A stretch of 64,000 nucleotides of DNA from an uncultured Clostridia bacterium (GTDB lineage: Bacteria > Bacillota > Clostridia > Oscillospirales > Acutalibacteraceae). Below, piece by piece: positions 35,277 to 44,287 of this stretch. The notes beneath the pieces were generated by a model. That model searched no databases, was not told where the DNA came from, and worked only from the letters and a program-made list of their open reading frames with translations. Each line of letters starts with the position of its first letter. Positions within the stretch are counted from its first letter, which is position 1. The stretch spans positions 1 to 64,000 of the forward strand of contig CAMNST010000007.1 of NCBI GenBank assembly GCA_946555465.1, given 5' to 3'. The position numbers and the translations under genes were made by a program.

Positions 35277-36671
35277 TCAGAATGTTATTCCCACTGATTG
35301 AAGAAGCAGGATAAAGAGCATTATTGGGGCAACAAATTTAATCATAAGAATATAAAGATGTTTTCTTGAAAATTTAATTCCGCCCAGCGTAACTTCATCA
35401 ATAATGGTTTTAGGTTTAACTACCCAGCCGATTAAAATGCAGGTGAGGAAAGCAACAAGAGGCATAAGAACGCTGTTGCTGATATAGTCGAGAACATCGA
35501 GCACCTGGCCTACGGTTCCGTTTGGAAGAGGCAATTCAAAATAGAGAAGATTATAGCCGAAACATACAATTATTCCGGCAATAGCCGCATAAGCAAAAAC
35601 AATGAGTGCACTTTTCTTTCTTGAAAGACCAAATTTATCCATAATACTTGAAACGATAGCCTCCATTACGGAAACGGCTGAAGTGAGCGCTGCAAATATT
35701 ACCATGAGGAAGAAAAGGACCCCGATAAGAACACCTATTTTACCCATTTGGTCAAAGATTTTAGGCAGTGAAATAAACATAAGTCCCGGTCCGGCAGACA
35801 TTCCGTCTTGACCCATAAATACAAATACGGCAGGAACAATCATAAGACCTGCAAGAAGAGCAACAATGGTATCAAATATTTCTATCTGATTTATTGATTT
35901 CATAAGGTTGGTATCTTTTTTTACATATGAACCATATGCAATCATAATTCCCATTGAAACGCTGATTGAGAAGAATAACTGACCCATAGCGTCCATTATA
36001 ATCATCAGCAGTTCTTTCAGGGTTATTCCTTTAAAATCGGGAATAAGATAAATTTTAAGTCCCTGCAGACCTGTTCTTGTAACACCGTCTGCATCGGTAT
36101 GGCTTATTGTCAGTGAGTAAACGGATATTCCTATGACAAGAATAAGAAGTATCGGCATAAGAATTTTGCTTACATTCTCAATACCTTTATTTACACCTCT
36201 GAAAATAATTAAAGAAGTCAGAGCAAGAAAAATAAGCATATAAACAATCGGCTGCCATGTCTGCGAAATAAACTGGGTGAAATATCCGTCTTCAGCGGAA
36301 ACACCTGCCTGACCTGTAGTAAAATTGACAAAATATTTTATAACCCATCCACCGATGGAGCAGTAATATGGCAGAATAAGTACCGGAACAAGGCAGGCAA
36401 GAGTGCCTATGCCGCCCCATTTTTTATGAATTTTTTTATAGGCTGTAAGGGGACTTTGTGCTGTTTTTCTTCCGATTGCAATTTCGGTTGTCAGCAAAGC
36501 AAAGCCGAAAGTTAATGCAAGTATAATGTAACATAAAATAAAAATTCCACCGTGATCTTTTGCTGCAAGATACGGAAATCTCCATATGTTTCCGAGGCCT
36601 ACCGCACTTCCTGCCGCGGCAAGCACAAATCCGATTGAACCGGTAAAATTACTTCTTTTTGTTTTTTCCAT
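35277..36671 (-). CDS. Sodium-dependent amino-acid transporter (NSS family)
   Basis: The product is 464 residues. The helix 1 motif GSAVGLGNIWRFPYLAAKDH (sodium and substrate site) is near residue 16, followed by GGIFILCY. About eleven helices are visible, as in MhsT/TnaT-type bacterial members. It should import a neutral or aromatic amino acid with Na+. TAGGAG precedes the ATG. It is a single gene with its own promoter. The substrate cannot be read from the sequence. Confidence 0.92.
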   Translation of the reverse strand: MEKTKRSNFTGSIGFVLAAAGSAVGLGNIWRFPYLAAKDHGGIFILCYIILALTFGFALLTTEIAIGRKTAQSPLTAYKKIHKKWGGIGTLACLVPVLILPYYCSIGGWVIKYFVNFTTGQAGVSAEDGYFTQFISQTWQPIVYMLIFLALTSLIIFRGVNKGIENVSKILMPILLILVIGISVYSLTISHTDADGVTRTGLQGLKIYLIPDFKGITLKELLMIIMDAMGQLFFSISVSMGIMIAYGSYVKKDTNLMKSINQIEIFDTIVALLAGLMIVPAVFVFMGQDGMSAGPGLMFISLPKIFDQMGKIGVLIGVLFFLMVIFAALTSAVSVMEAIVSSIMDKFGLSRKKSALIVFAYAAIAGIIVCFGYNLLYFELPLPNGTVGQVLDVLDYISNSVLMPLVAFLTCILIGWVVKPKTIIDEVTLGGIKFSRKHLYILMIKFVAPIMLFILLLQSVGITF

Positions 36672-36708
36672 GATAACTCCTATCTGTTTTTATACAATTC
36701 TTGTATAT

Positions 36709-36737
36709 AATTTACCATTGTTTTAGAATAAAAGCAA
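36709..36737 (-). promoter_or_regulatory. Extended -10 promoter of the NSS gene
   Basis: On the minus strand TTGCTT (36737-36732) and TAAATT (36714-36709) are 17 bases apart, and TGG before the -10 gives an extended -10 element. Confidence 0.55.
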
Positions 36738-36896
36738 CTTTTTTATTTTTATAATCAGAAATTGATTGATTAACAGGCAGAAATCTGCCCTATTGTGGAT
36801 TTGTATTTCAGACTTATTGCAATAATATGCTGCCGTTTCGTGGAGTTTTTTGTTTGTGCTCATATAATATTAGTATATGGGCAGGAGGTTTTAACC

Positions 36897-37799
36897 GTGA
36901 AATATAAAAAATCGCGTATGAATAATTCGGTAAAAACAGTAATGAGGGTATCTGCAGTAAGCATAATTTTAAATGTTTTGCTGACTGTTTTCAAATTCGC
37001 CGCAGGTGCACTTTCACATTCGGGGGCAATGGTGTCAGATGCGGTTCATTCTGCTTCAGATGTTTTCAGTACCGTAATTGTTATGATAGGTGCAAAATTA
37101 TCAGGTAAAGCGTCAGATAAAGAGCATCCGTACGGTCACGAAAGGCTGGAGTGCGTTGCAGCAATTCTGCTTTCATCAATTCTTTTCGGCACAGGGCTGC
37201 TTATCGGTTATAAAGGCATTGATTCTATCATAACAAAACAGTATGAGTCCCTTCAGCAAACAGGAACGATTGCGTTTATTGCGGCTGTTGTTTCAATCGT
37301 TTTAAAAGAATTAATGTACTGGTATACAAAAATATCTGCAAAAAAAATTGATTCACCGTCACTTATGGCAGATGCATGGCATCACCGTTCGGATGCTTTG
37401 TCTTCAGTCGGTGCTTTAATCGGAATAGGCGGTTCGGTTCTCGGCGTTGCAATTCTTGACCCTTTGGCAAGCGTAATAATATGTGTGTTTATTCTTAAAG
37501 CGGCTTTTGATATTTATGTTGATGCCATAAATAAAATGATTGACCATTCGTGCGACAGCGACACAGAGGATGATATAAGAAAATGCGCCTTGTCGCAAAA
37601 TGGCGTTCTTGCGGTTGATTTGCTTAATACAAGGGTGTTCGGCAACCGTATTTATGTTGAAATGGAAATTTCTGCCGACGGAAAACTCTCTCTTGACGAG
37701 AGCCACAGTATAGCCGAAAGTGTTCATGAAAATGTTGAAAAACAATTTCCGAAAGTGAAACATATTATGATTCATGTTAATCCTGAAAATAAACACTGA
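36897..37799 (+). CDS. Cation diffusion facilitator (CDF) metal exporter
   Basis: The product is 300 residues. GCAGGAGG at 36881-36888 points to GTG 36897; the upstream in-frame ATG 36795 has no ribosome-binding site. Six helices span about 20-205. The metal site is formed by VSDAVHSASD (helix 2) and ADAWHHRSDAL (helix 5), the HxxxD and HxxxD pairs of the family. A C-terminal cytoplasmic domain (about 210-295) ends in HIMIHVNPE. It exports Zn2+, Mn2+ or Fe2+ in exchange for protons. The intact HHxxD-type site favours Zn or Mn, but specificity is not certain. Confidence 0.92.
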   Translation: MKYKKSRMNNSVKTVMRVSAVSIILNVLLTVFKFAAGALSHSGAMVSDAVHSASDVFSTVIVMIGAKLSGKASDKEHPYGHERLECVAAILLSSILFGTGLLIGYKGIDSIITKQYESLQQTGTIAFIAAVVSIVLKELMYWYTKISAKKIDSPSLMADAWHHRSDALSSVGALIGIGGSVLGVAILDPLASVIICVFILKAAFDIYVDAINKMIDHSCDSDTEDDIRKCALSQNGVLAVDLLNTRVFGNRIYVEMEISADGKLSLDESHSIAESVHENVEKQFPKVKHIMIHVNPENKH

Positions 37800-37810
37800 T
37801 TTTTATTTTA

Positions 37811-37839
37811 TTGACTTGAACATTTTGTTGTGCTATAAT
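37811..37839 (+). promoter_or_regulatory. Promoter of the PnuC-like gene
   Basis: TTGACT (37811-37816) and TATAAT (37834-37839) are 17 bases apart. The transcript would begin near 37846, giving a leader of about 118 bases before the gene. Confidence 0.75.
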
Positions 37840-37859
37840 TGACAAAATTAAATTATTCG

Positions 37860-37943
37860 GCTGCCACCGGGCAGCGTGCTTTTGCACTCCTTTATGCATC
37901 GTTAGGTCTTTGAAGATGCATAAATGCGGGTGCTTATTTTTTT
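37860..37943 (+). promoter_or_regulatory. Structured leader, possible riboswitch/terminator, before the PnuC-like gene
   Basis: GCTGCC/GGCAGC (37860-37875, ACCG loop) is followed by GTGC-TTTT-GCAC (37876-37887), then by TTTATGCATC/GATGCATAAA (37891-37924, 14-base loop). The GCAC at 37884-37887 can pair instead with GTGC at 37930-37933, extending the long stem, and a run of seven T follows at 37937-37943. These mutually exclusive pairings look like an attenuator. It does not match a riboswitch class I can name; NAD+, preQ1 or thiamine classes were considered. Confidence 0.5.
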
Positions 37944-37963
37944 GAAAGGTGCCATGCGCAATT

Positions 37964-38653
37964 ATGAATATAAGAAAATCGTTTGAAAATCTTACAAAAC
38001 TTGAAAAAATATTATGGATAGTATCAATGACCTGTGTTGTAGTCTGCTTTATTTTTTCGCCCGAAAAGAATTTGCTGAATTTTATTGCATCCGCTGTAGG
38101 GGTCACCGCGTTGATTTTTGTTGCAAAAGGCGATGTTTTAGGGCAAATTTTAACAGTGTTTTTCAGCCTGCTTTATGGAATAATATCTTATACATTCGAT
38201 TATTACGGCGAGATGATAACCTATTTAGGAATGACTATGCCGATTGCACTTGTTTCGGTAATCAGTTGGCTGAAACATCCTTATGAAGAAGGAAAAAGCG
38301 AGGTTGAAATTTCTCATTTTACAAAAGCAAAAACAGTATTAACATTTTTAATTTCAATTATTGTTACAGTTATTTTTTATTTTATACTGAAATTTTTCAA
38401 TACGGCAAATCTTATTGTAAGCACGATTTCTATAACAACGAGTTTTCTGGCATCTGCTTTTCTTGTTTTGAGATGTGAGTATTATGCGGTTGCTTATGCT
38501 GCCAATGATATTATTCTCATAGTTTTATGGATACTTGCGTCATGTGAGGACTCTTCGTATATTCCTATGGTTGTTTGTTTTGTAATGTTTTTTATAAATG
38601 ATATTTACGGTTTTATAAACTGGAGAAGAATGAAACGCAGACAGAATAAATAA
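37964..38653 (+). CDS. pnuC: PnuC-family vitamin transporter
   Basis: The product is 229 residues from ATG 37964; GTG 37949 is an alternative, and the AAAGG at 37944-37949 sits awkwardly between the two. About seven helices are present, with the family pattern: NLLNFIASAVGV, KGDVLGQILTVFFSLLYG, WLKHPYEE and a C-terminal NDIYGFINWRRM. PnuC proteins take up nicotinamide riboside by facilitated diffusion; relatives carry thiamine (PnuT) or riboflavin (PnuX). No salvage kinase is next to it, so the substrate is open. It is preceded by a structured leader. Confidence 0.85.
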   Translation: MNIRKSFENLTKLEKILWIVSMTCVVVCFIFSPEKNLLNFIASAVGVTALIFVAKGDVLGQILTVFFSLLYGIISYTFDYYGEMITYLGMTMPIALVSVISWLKHPYEEGKSEVEISHFTKAKTVLTFLISIIVTVIFYFILKFFNTANLIVSTISITTSFLASAFLVLRCEYYAVAYAANDIILIVLWILASCEDSSYIPMVVCFVMFFINDIYGFINWRRMKRRQNK

Positions 38654-38771
38654 AAATGTACTGTATGTGCATAATTTATAAAAAATATACTGTTTTTTCT
38701 TGTTTTTTAGTTGAAAAGTTGATATACTTATATGGTATAAAATGGCATTGGACCGGTAAAGGAGAAAACAA

Positions 38772-40301
38772 ATGGGTAATGTAAGAACCTATACTAAAAA
38801 GGAACTGCGCGGTTATCTTGTAGGTATGTTCGGCCAGAATTTAATCTACAATATTGTTGCGACAGGTCTTTATTTCTATTTTCAAAATGTAATCTGTCTG
38901 CCGGCAATGGCACTCGGATGGATTATGGCAATCGCAAGAGTCTGGGATGCGGTTAACGACCCTATGATGGGTACTATTGTTGATAAAACGAGAACCAAGT
39001 GGGGCAAATGCCGACCTTATCTTATTATTTTCCCTGCAATCATCGGTGTTATTACAATATTAACATTTATCAACGGCAACTATGCCGCTGCCGATTCGAC
39101 AACGCAGAAAGTTTTAATTGTTGCGTGGGCTGCAGTTTCATATATTGCATGGGGTATGGCGTTTACGGTTTGTGATATTCCGCTTTGGGGTATTACTTCT
39201 CTTATGACAGAGGATGAAAATGACCGTTCAAAAATACTCGGTCTTGCACGTATTGCTGCCGGTGTGGGCGGTATCGGTGTTCTCATTGTTCAGGTTGCAC
39301 AAGGTTTGGCAGGCGTTTTTGGCGGTGATATGCAGAAAGCGTTTATTGTTACGGCAGTTATTTTCACTGTTATTGCTTCTGTTTTTTTTGAATTTGCCGG
39401 TATCTTTACAAGAGAGAAAGTTGAAAAATCGGAAAAACGATATACTTTAAAAGAGAATTTCAAAATTATGTTCCGAAATAAACCTTTCAGACAGATTCTC
39501 ATTTCAGGTATTCTTCGTTCTCCGATTCAACTTCTTATGATAGTTGCAATGACACTTGTAACTTATTATTATGCAAACGGCAATATTATGAACATACTTG
39601 TTTATAATGAAGACGGATCATTTGCCGGTATTGATTTTAAAATATTAATCGGTCTCGGCAGTGTTGCATTAGGACTTTTTGTTGGTCAGTTTGTATCAAT
39701 GGGTATTACGCCTGTTCTTATCAAAAAAATTGAAAAGAAAAAACTTTATAATTTCTATTCATTTGTAGGTGCTGTTCCTTTTGTTCTCATTTATGTGTTC
39801 TTTAAAATTGCAGGCGGTGATTTAACCTCAACCGGCTGGTCTGTTGCCGTTGGTATTTGTATGCTCTTGGCAAGTGCGTCTTTCGGCGGTATCAATGTTC
39901 TTCAGTCTGTTATGATTGCAGACTGTGTTGACTATGAGGAATATACAAATCATGTTCGTACAGATGGCGTATTTTTCTCCGGTCAGTCTTTTATAACAAA
40001 ACTTTCAGCAGGTATTGCAACAATCGTTTCTTCTGTTGTATATGAAATTGTAGGTTACAGCGGTGCCAATGTTGATGCAATGAATACAGCAATTTATGAA
40101 CAAGGCGCAAGTTTTATAACTTATAATGACGGTAAGTATGCTGCGGCAATGTTCTTCCTTATTTCTATTCCGCCGGCAATCGGCATGATTCTTTCAGCAC
40201 TTCCTACTCTTAAATATGCGCTTACTGATTCGCAGCACAAAAAGATTCTTGATGAACTTGTTTCTATGCGTGCTTCGGAAAATAATGGAGAAGAAGCGTA
40301 A
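38772..40301 (+). CDS. GPH-family (MelB-like) sugar:cation symporter
   Basis: The product is 509 residues with AAAGGAG before the ATG. About twelve helices are seen. The N-terminal half has ARVWDAVNDPMMGTIVDKTRTKWGKCRPY (split here as VWDAVNDPMMG, DKTRTKWGKCRPY), the cation and sugar site motif of glycoside-pentoside-hexuronide symporters. The C-terminal half has QSVMIADCVDYEEY, another family hallmark. It should import an oligosaccharide or glycoside with Na+ or H+. No glycosidase is adjacent, so the sugar is unknown. Confidence 0.92.
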   Translation: MGNVRTYTKKELRGYLVGMFGQNLIYNIVATGLYFYFQNVICLPAMALGWIMAIARVWDAVNDPMMGTIVDKTRTKWGKCRPYLIIFPAIIGVITILTFINGNYAAADSTTQKVLIVAWAAVSYIAWGMAFTVCDIPLWGITSLMTEDENDRSKILGLARIAAGVGGIGVLIVQVAQGLAGVFGGDMQKAFIVTAVIFTVIASVFFEFAGIFTREKVEKSEKRYTLKENFKIMFRNKPFRQILISGILRSPIQLLMIVAMTLVTYYYANGNIMNILVYNEDGSFAGIDFKILIGLGSVALGLFVGQFVSMGITPVLIKKIEKKKLYNFYSFVGAVPFVLIYVFFKIAGGDLTSTGWSVAVGICMLLASASFGGINVLQSVMIADCVDYEEYTNHVRTDGVFFSGQSFITKLSAGIATIVSSVVYEIVGYSGANVDAMNTAIYEQGASFITYNDGKYAAAMFFLISIPPAIGMILSALPTLKYALTDSQHKKILDELVSMRASENNGEEA

Positions 40302-40322
40302 TTAATAATATCTGAATGTATA

Positions 40323-40361
40323 ACAGTGCGGCAGACAGATTCCTGCTGCACTGTTTTTTTT
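40323..40361 (+). terminator. Intrinsic terminator after the GPH symporter
   Basis: ACAGTGCGGCAG and CTGCTGCACTGT pair with one G-T pair, followed by eight T (40354-40361). Confidence 0.85.
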
Positions 40362-40446
40362 GTTTATTTATTCTATCACGGTGGCTTTTACTTATGAATT
40401 ATGATATAATATTTTATTATGATAGAATATTATTGCAGGTTTTGTT

Positions 40447-42666
40447 ATGGAAGAAAAAGAACTTGAAAATTTAACAGGCACTGTTGAGGACATTACATAT
40501 CAGAGCGAGTCGACAGGTTATGCGGTTGTTGAGATCAATGCAGGCGATGAGTATGTTACTGTTGTGGGTACGCTCGGCAATGTTGTTATCGGAGAGGAAA
40601 TTGTTTTTCAGGGGGAATGGGTTATTCACCCGACCTTTGGCAGACAGTTTAAAGCCGTGCGTCTTAAAAGAAGTATGCCTGCCGATGCCTCGGGAATGCT
40701 CAGGTTTTTATCAGGCGGAATTGTTAAGGGTGTGCGTGAGGCAACGGCTGTAAAAATTGTTGAAAAATTCGGAAGCGACACGTTTAATGTTATTGAAAAT
40801 GAACCCGAACGCCTTGCACAGATAAAAGGAATTTCGGCATCAAAAGCAAAAAAAATCAGCAGGGAATTTAAAATGCAGTTTGCTGCACGGGATGTTATGG
40901 AGGGTCTTACCGAACTTGGTCTTAATCAGCAGGAGGCGTTTGACGCATATAACTTATATCAGACATATGCACTTGATATTATTAAAGAAAATCCGTATGT
41001 TTTTGTTTCTCAGGTAAATGGTTTTACATTTGAAAGGGCAGACGAAATTGCACTTAATCTTGATGAAACGCCTCCTTTTGACTACAGAAGTCAGGCTGGG
41101 GTTGTTTATGTTGTCAGGTATAATCTTCATAACGGTCATACATGTCTGCCGAGAAACAGTATAATCAGACCCGCTATGTCTCTTCTTGATTGCGGTGAAG
41201 ATGATATTGAAATTGCCATTGATAATGCAATAGAGGCAAAGCAACTTGTTCAGGAAAATATAGACGGAAAAGATTTTCTTTTTCTTCCGGAAATTTATGA
41301 TGCCGAATCTTCGATTGCACAGCGTATAAAAATTATGCTGGAATTTCCGCCGCAGCAAAAAGATATTTCAACCGAAGAAATTTTTGCTTTTGAAAGCACA
41401 AATCATATTCAGTTTGATGATAAGCAGAGAGAGGCTATCGAAATTGCCGTAAATAAAGGAATGCTCATTTTAACAGGCGGACCGGGTACGGGTAAAACAA
41501 CAACAATCAAGGGTATAATTACACTTATGAAAAACAGGGGACTTGATGTTGCCCTTGCCGCACCGACGGGCAGAGCCGCAAAAAGAATGAGCGAACTTAC
41601 CGGATTTGAGGCCAAAACAATTCACCGGCTTCTTGAGGTGGAATACAGAGAGGGTGCAGGTGAACCTAAATTCTGCCACAATATGAAAAATCCTCTTGAA
41701 TGTGATGCAGTGATTGTTGATGAACTTTCAATGGTTGATGTAACCATTTTTTCTGCCCTTCTTGATGCACTGCCGCTTAAATGCAGATTAATAATGGTTG
41801 GTGATAAAAATCAGTTGCCGCCTGTAGGTGCAGGAAATGTTCTTTCCGATTTAATTAAAAGCGGTTTAATCGGCGTTGTCAGTCTTGATAAAATTTTCAG
41901 ACAGGCACTTGAAAGCAATATTGTTACCAATGCACACAGGGTTGTAAACGGTGAAATGCCGGTTCTTGACAACAGCGATGCTGATAACGATTTTTTTCTT
42001 CTCAGTGAGGACTCCCGTTATAACGCACCAAGAAAAATTGTTGATCTTGTTACCAAAAGAATACCGGCAACTTACAGTTTTGAACCGCTTGAAAATATTC
42101 AGGTTTTATGCCCCAGCCGAAAGGGTGAGGTTGGAACTGAAAATCTCAATGCTCTGCTTCAGGAAAAACTTAATCCGCCGTCACACGAAAAGGCACAACT
42201 GCGAAACCGCGGCTATACCCTTCGCGAAGGTGACAAGGTAATGCAGATAAAAAACAATTACGATGTGCCGTGGTTTAAGAACGACGATAACGGTACAGGT
42301 GTTTTTAACGGCGATATCGGAATACTTACGAAAATAGATAAAGCAAACGATATAATAAATGTCCGCTATGATGACCGCGAGGCTATGTACAGCATTGAAA
42401 ATGCAAAGGAACTTGAACTTGCCTATGCAATGACAGTTCATAAAAGCCAGGGAAGTGAATTTGATGCGGTGGTTCTGCCTGTGCTTGCCACACCGCCGAA
42501 ACTTGCTTACCGCAATCTTTTTTATACTGCTCTTACAAGAGCAAAAAGTCTTATGATAATTGTGGGAAATTCCTCTTCAATAAAATCAATGGTTGATAAC
42601 GATAAAAAAAGCAGGCGTTACAGTGCGCTTCTTCATTTTATTGAAAAAGAAGAGGAAAGTATTTAA
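40447..42666 (+). CDS. recD2: RecD2-type SF1B DNA helicase
   Basis: The product is 739 residues, the usual length for RecD2. An N-terminal OB-like region (GTVEDITYQSESTGYAV) and helix-hairpin-helix region (about 90-300) precede the helicase core. Walker A LTGGPGTGKTTT is near residue 341, then AAPTGRAAKR (Ia), VDELSMVD (II), VGDKNQLPPVGAGNVL (III) and the C-terminal AMTVHKSQGSEFD (V/VI region). It unwinds DNA 5'-3' and acts in repair without RecBC. It appears intact and monocistronic; a TATAAT is at 40405-40410. Confidence 0.94.
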   Translation: MEEKELENLTGTVEDITYQSESTGYAVVEINAGDEYVTVVGTLGNVVIGEEIVFQGEWVIHPTFGRQFKAVRLKRSMPADASGMLRFLSGGIVKGVREATAVKIVEKFGSDTFNVIENEPERLAQIKGISASKAKKISREFKMQFAARDVMEGLTELGLNQQEAFDAYNLYQTYALDIIKENPYVFVSQVNGFTFERADEIALNLDETPPFDYRSQAGVVYVVRYNLHNGHTCLPRNSIIRPAMSLLDCGEDDIEIAIDNAIEAKQLVQENIDGKDFLFLPEIYDAESSIAQRIKIMLEFPPQQKDISTEEIFAFESTNHIQFDDKQREAIEIAVNKGMLILTGGPGTGKTTTIKGIITLMKNRGLDVALAAPTGRAAKRMSELTGFEAKTIHRLLEVEYREGAGEPKFCHNMKNPLECDAVIVDELSMVDVTIFSALLDALPLKCRLIMVGDKNQLPPVGAGNVLSDLIKSGLIGVVSLDKIFRQALESNIVTNAHRVVNGEMPVLDNSDADNDFFLLSEDSRYNAPRKIVDLVTKRIPATYSFEPLENIQVLCPSRKGEVGTENLNALLQEKLNPPSHEKAQLRNRGYTLREGDKVMQIKNNYDVPWFKNDDNGTGVFNGDIGILTKIDKANDIINVRYDDREAMYSIENAKELELAYAMTVHKSQGSEFDAVVLPVLATPPKLAYRNLFYTALTRAKSLMIIVGNSSSIKSMVDNDKKSRRYSALLHFIEKEEESI

Positions 42667-42701
42667 CAGCAATTTTAACATATTGTTTACTTCATATTTT
42701 C

Positions 42702-42730
42702 TTGACAATAATTATCTTTTAAAGTAACAT
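42702..42730 (+). promoter_or_regulatory. Promoter of the MreB-paralogue/cobalamin operon
   Basis: TTGACA (42702-42707) and TAACAT (42725-42730) are 17 bases apart, 45 bases before ATG 42775. Confidence 0.6.
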
Positions 42731-42774
42731 ATTTTATGTTGTATTTTATTTAATTTTATTTAAGGAATGTTTTT

Positions 42775-43803
42775 ATGTTCGGTTACGATTTGGGAATTGA
42801 TTTAGGAACAGGTTCGGTTGTAATATCTGTTGTCGGAAAAGGTGTTGTTCTTGACGAACCTGCGTATATTGCCTATGATAACGAAAATGAAAAAATTATA
42901 TATGCCGGTAAAAGAGCTTATTATCTTCAGGGCAGAGAGCCTATGAACGTAAGTGTTGTTCAGCCGATAGTAAACGGTGCGGTCGGCGACTATTCTCTTG
43001 CCTGCGAAATGATGCGATATTTTATTAACCGTGTTATAAAGAAAAATATTTTTAAGCCAAGGGTTGTTGCCTCCATTCCGTCAATCAGTACGGATGTTGA
43101 AAAAAGAACGCTCATTTCCGTTCTCATTTCAGCAGGTGCAAGGTCTGTATGTCTCATTGAAGAGCCGCTTTGTGCTGCTTTCGGTTCGGGTGTTGACCCT
43201 GTTAATCCGTCAGGTGTTTTTGTAATTGATGTCGGTTCCGGAACAACGGATATGGCGGTTATCAGCCAGGGTTCTATGAGCCAGATTGAAACCGTAAAAA
43301 CTGCAGGAGATGCATTTGACGAGGCAATCGTTAAATATATGCGCGAAAAATATTCTCTTCTTATCGGTTTAAGAACGGCAGAAGAGATAAAAAAGAGTAT
43401 AGGCTGTGCTGTGCCGAGAGAAAATGATATTTCCATGGAGGCAAAGGGCAGAGACGCCGTTACGGGACTTCCGAAGGTGATTGAAATTGTGGGCAATGAA
43501 ATATGCGAATGTCTGCAGGGTGAATTTGAAAAAATAATTGCTGCTGCAAAAACAATGTTTGAGCGTACTTCACCCCAACTTATTGCCGATATAACAAATA
43601 CGGGGCTTCTTTTAACAGGCGGTTCTGCAGGCCTTTACGGACTTGATAAACTTATCGGAGGTGCATTGTCTCTTGATGTAACCGTTCCGGTAAGACCGAA
43701 TCTTTGTGTTTCAAAAGGATGTGAAATGGCACTTAAAAAGATGCATATTCTTGATGAATACGGATATTCTTTTAAAACAAAAGAAGAGGTGCGCACAAGG
43801 TGA
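42775..43803 (+). CDS. MreB-family actin-like protein
   Basis: The product is 342 residues. The actin fold motifs are present: phosphate 1 LGIDLGTGSVVISV, ASIPSISTDVEKR, EEPLCAAFGSG, phosphate 2 VIDVGSGTTDMAV, the GDAFDEAI segment and LLTGGSAGLYG (adenosine). MreB-family filaments guide peptidoglycan synthesis. It is not next to mreC/mreD, so it may be an Mbl/MreBH-like paralogue. Oddly, its stop overlaps the GTG start of the corrinoid adenosyltransferase gene (GTGA), so it is co-translated with vitamin B12 genes. Confidence 0.88.
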   Translation: MFGYDLGIDLGTGSVVISVVGKGVVLDEPAYIAYDNENEKIIYAGKRAYYLQGREPMNVSVVQPIVNGAVGDYSLACEMMRYFINRVIKKNIFKPRVVASIPSISTDVEKRTLISVLISAGARSVCLIEEPLCAAFGSGVDPVNPSGVFVIDVGSGTTDMAVISQGSMSQIETVKTAGDAFDEAIVKYMREKYSLLIGLRTAEEIKKSIGCAVPRENDISMEAKGRDAVTGLPKVIEIVGNEICECLQGEFEKIIAAAKTMFERTSPQLIADITNTGLLLTGGSAGLYGLDKLIGGALSLDVTVPVRPNLCVSKGCEMALKKMHILDEYGYSFKTKEEVRTR

Positions 43804-44267
43804 TTCACTATTATTTCGGATTTGGCAAAGGTAAAACAAGCAGTGCTGTCGGTGCCGGTATGAGAGCCGCCGGAGCAGGGCTGAAAGTGCTTTTTGTTCA
43901 GTTTCTGAAAAATAATAAGTCGTCGGAACTCAATGTTTTGCCATTTGAAGTTTTTGAGTCTCCGAAAGAGTTGCCGTTTAATCCGGATTATTCGTATTGT
44001 GCATGGGTAAAAAATGCAGTTGATTTTATAAAAAAATCTGATTGTGATATGATTATTCTTGATGAATTTGCAGATTTGAAAGAAGATTTTATAAGCAACA
44101 ACGATATGATTGAACTTCTGAATTTATTATCAGATAAAGAAGTGATAATAACAGGTCACGATGAAAAGCAGTTTTTAACTGCTGTCTGCGATTATGTTAC
44201 CTTTTTTGAAAAGGTTAAACATCCGTACGACAAAGGCGTTAATGCAAGAAAGGGAATTGAATATTAG
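43800..44267 (+). CDS. Corrinoid (cob(I)alamin) adenosyltransferase, CobA/BtuR type
   Basis: The product is 155 residues from GTG 43800, overlapping the upstream stop. The P-loop is GFGKGKTSSAVGAGMRAAG near residue 6, followed by LFVQFLKNNKSSE and IILDEFADL, the CobA/BtuR/PduO-type P-loop fold of the CobA class. It transfers adenosyl from ATP to Co(I) corrinoids to give adenosylcobalamin. Being followed by an ECF transporter, it probably activates imported cobalamin. It is slightly shorter than typical CobA (about 170-200), with a reduced middle. Confidence 0.87.
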   Translation: MIHYYFGFGKGKTSSAVGAGMRAAGAGLKVLFVQFLKNNKSSELNVLPFEVFESPKELPFNPDYSYCAWVKNAVDFIKKSDCDMIILDEFADLKEDFISNNDMIELLNLLSDKEVIITGHDEKQFLTAVCDYVTFFEKVKHPYDKGVNARKGIEY

Positions 44268-44287
44268 TATTTCAGGGAGGTATGGTT

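Noticed and set aside
37860-37943. Leader as a guanidine-II (mini-ykkC) RNA
   Set aside because: The first hairpin has loop ACCG, not the conserved ACGR loops, and the second loop is TTTT.
40954-41358. 134-residue frame antisense to recD2
   Set aside because: Shadow frame, Lys/Phe/Cys-rich, with no ribosome-binding site; recD2 is intact on the other strand.
42667-42774. Cobalamin riboswitch before the adenosyltransferase/ECF operon
   Set aside because: The space before the operon is only about 108 bases, mostly promoter, and shows no B12-box-like conserved element.
42990-43496. 168-residue frame antisense to the MreB-family gene
   Set aside because: It is a shadow of a clear actin-fold gene, has no ribosome-binding site and no family features.
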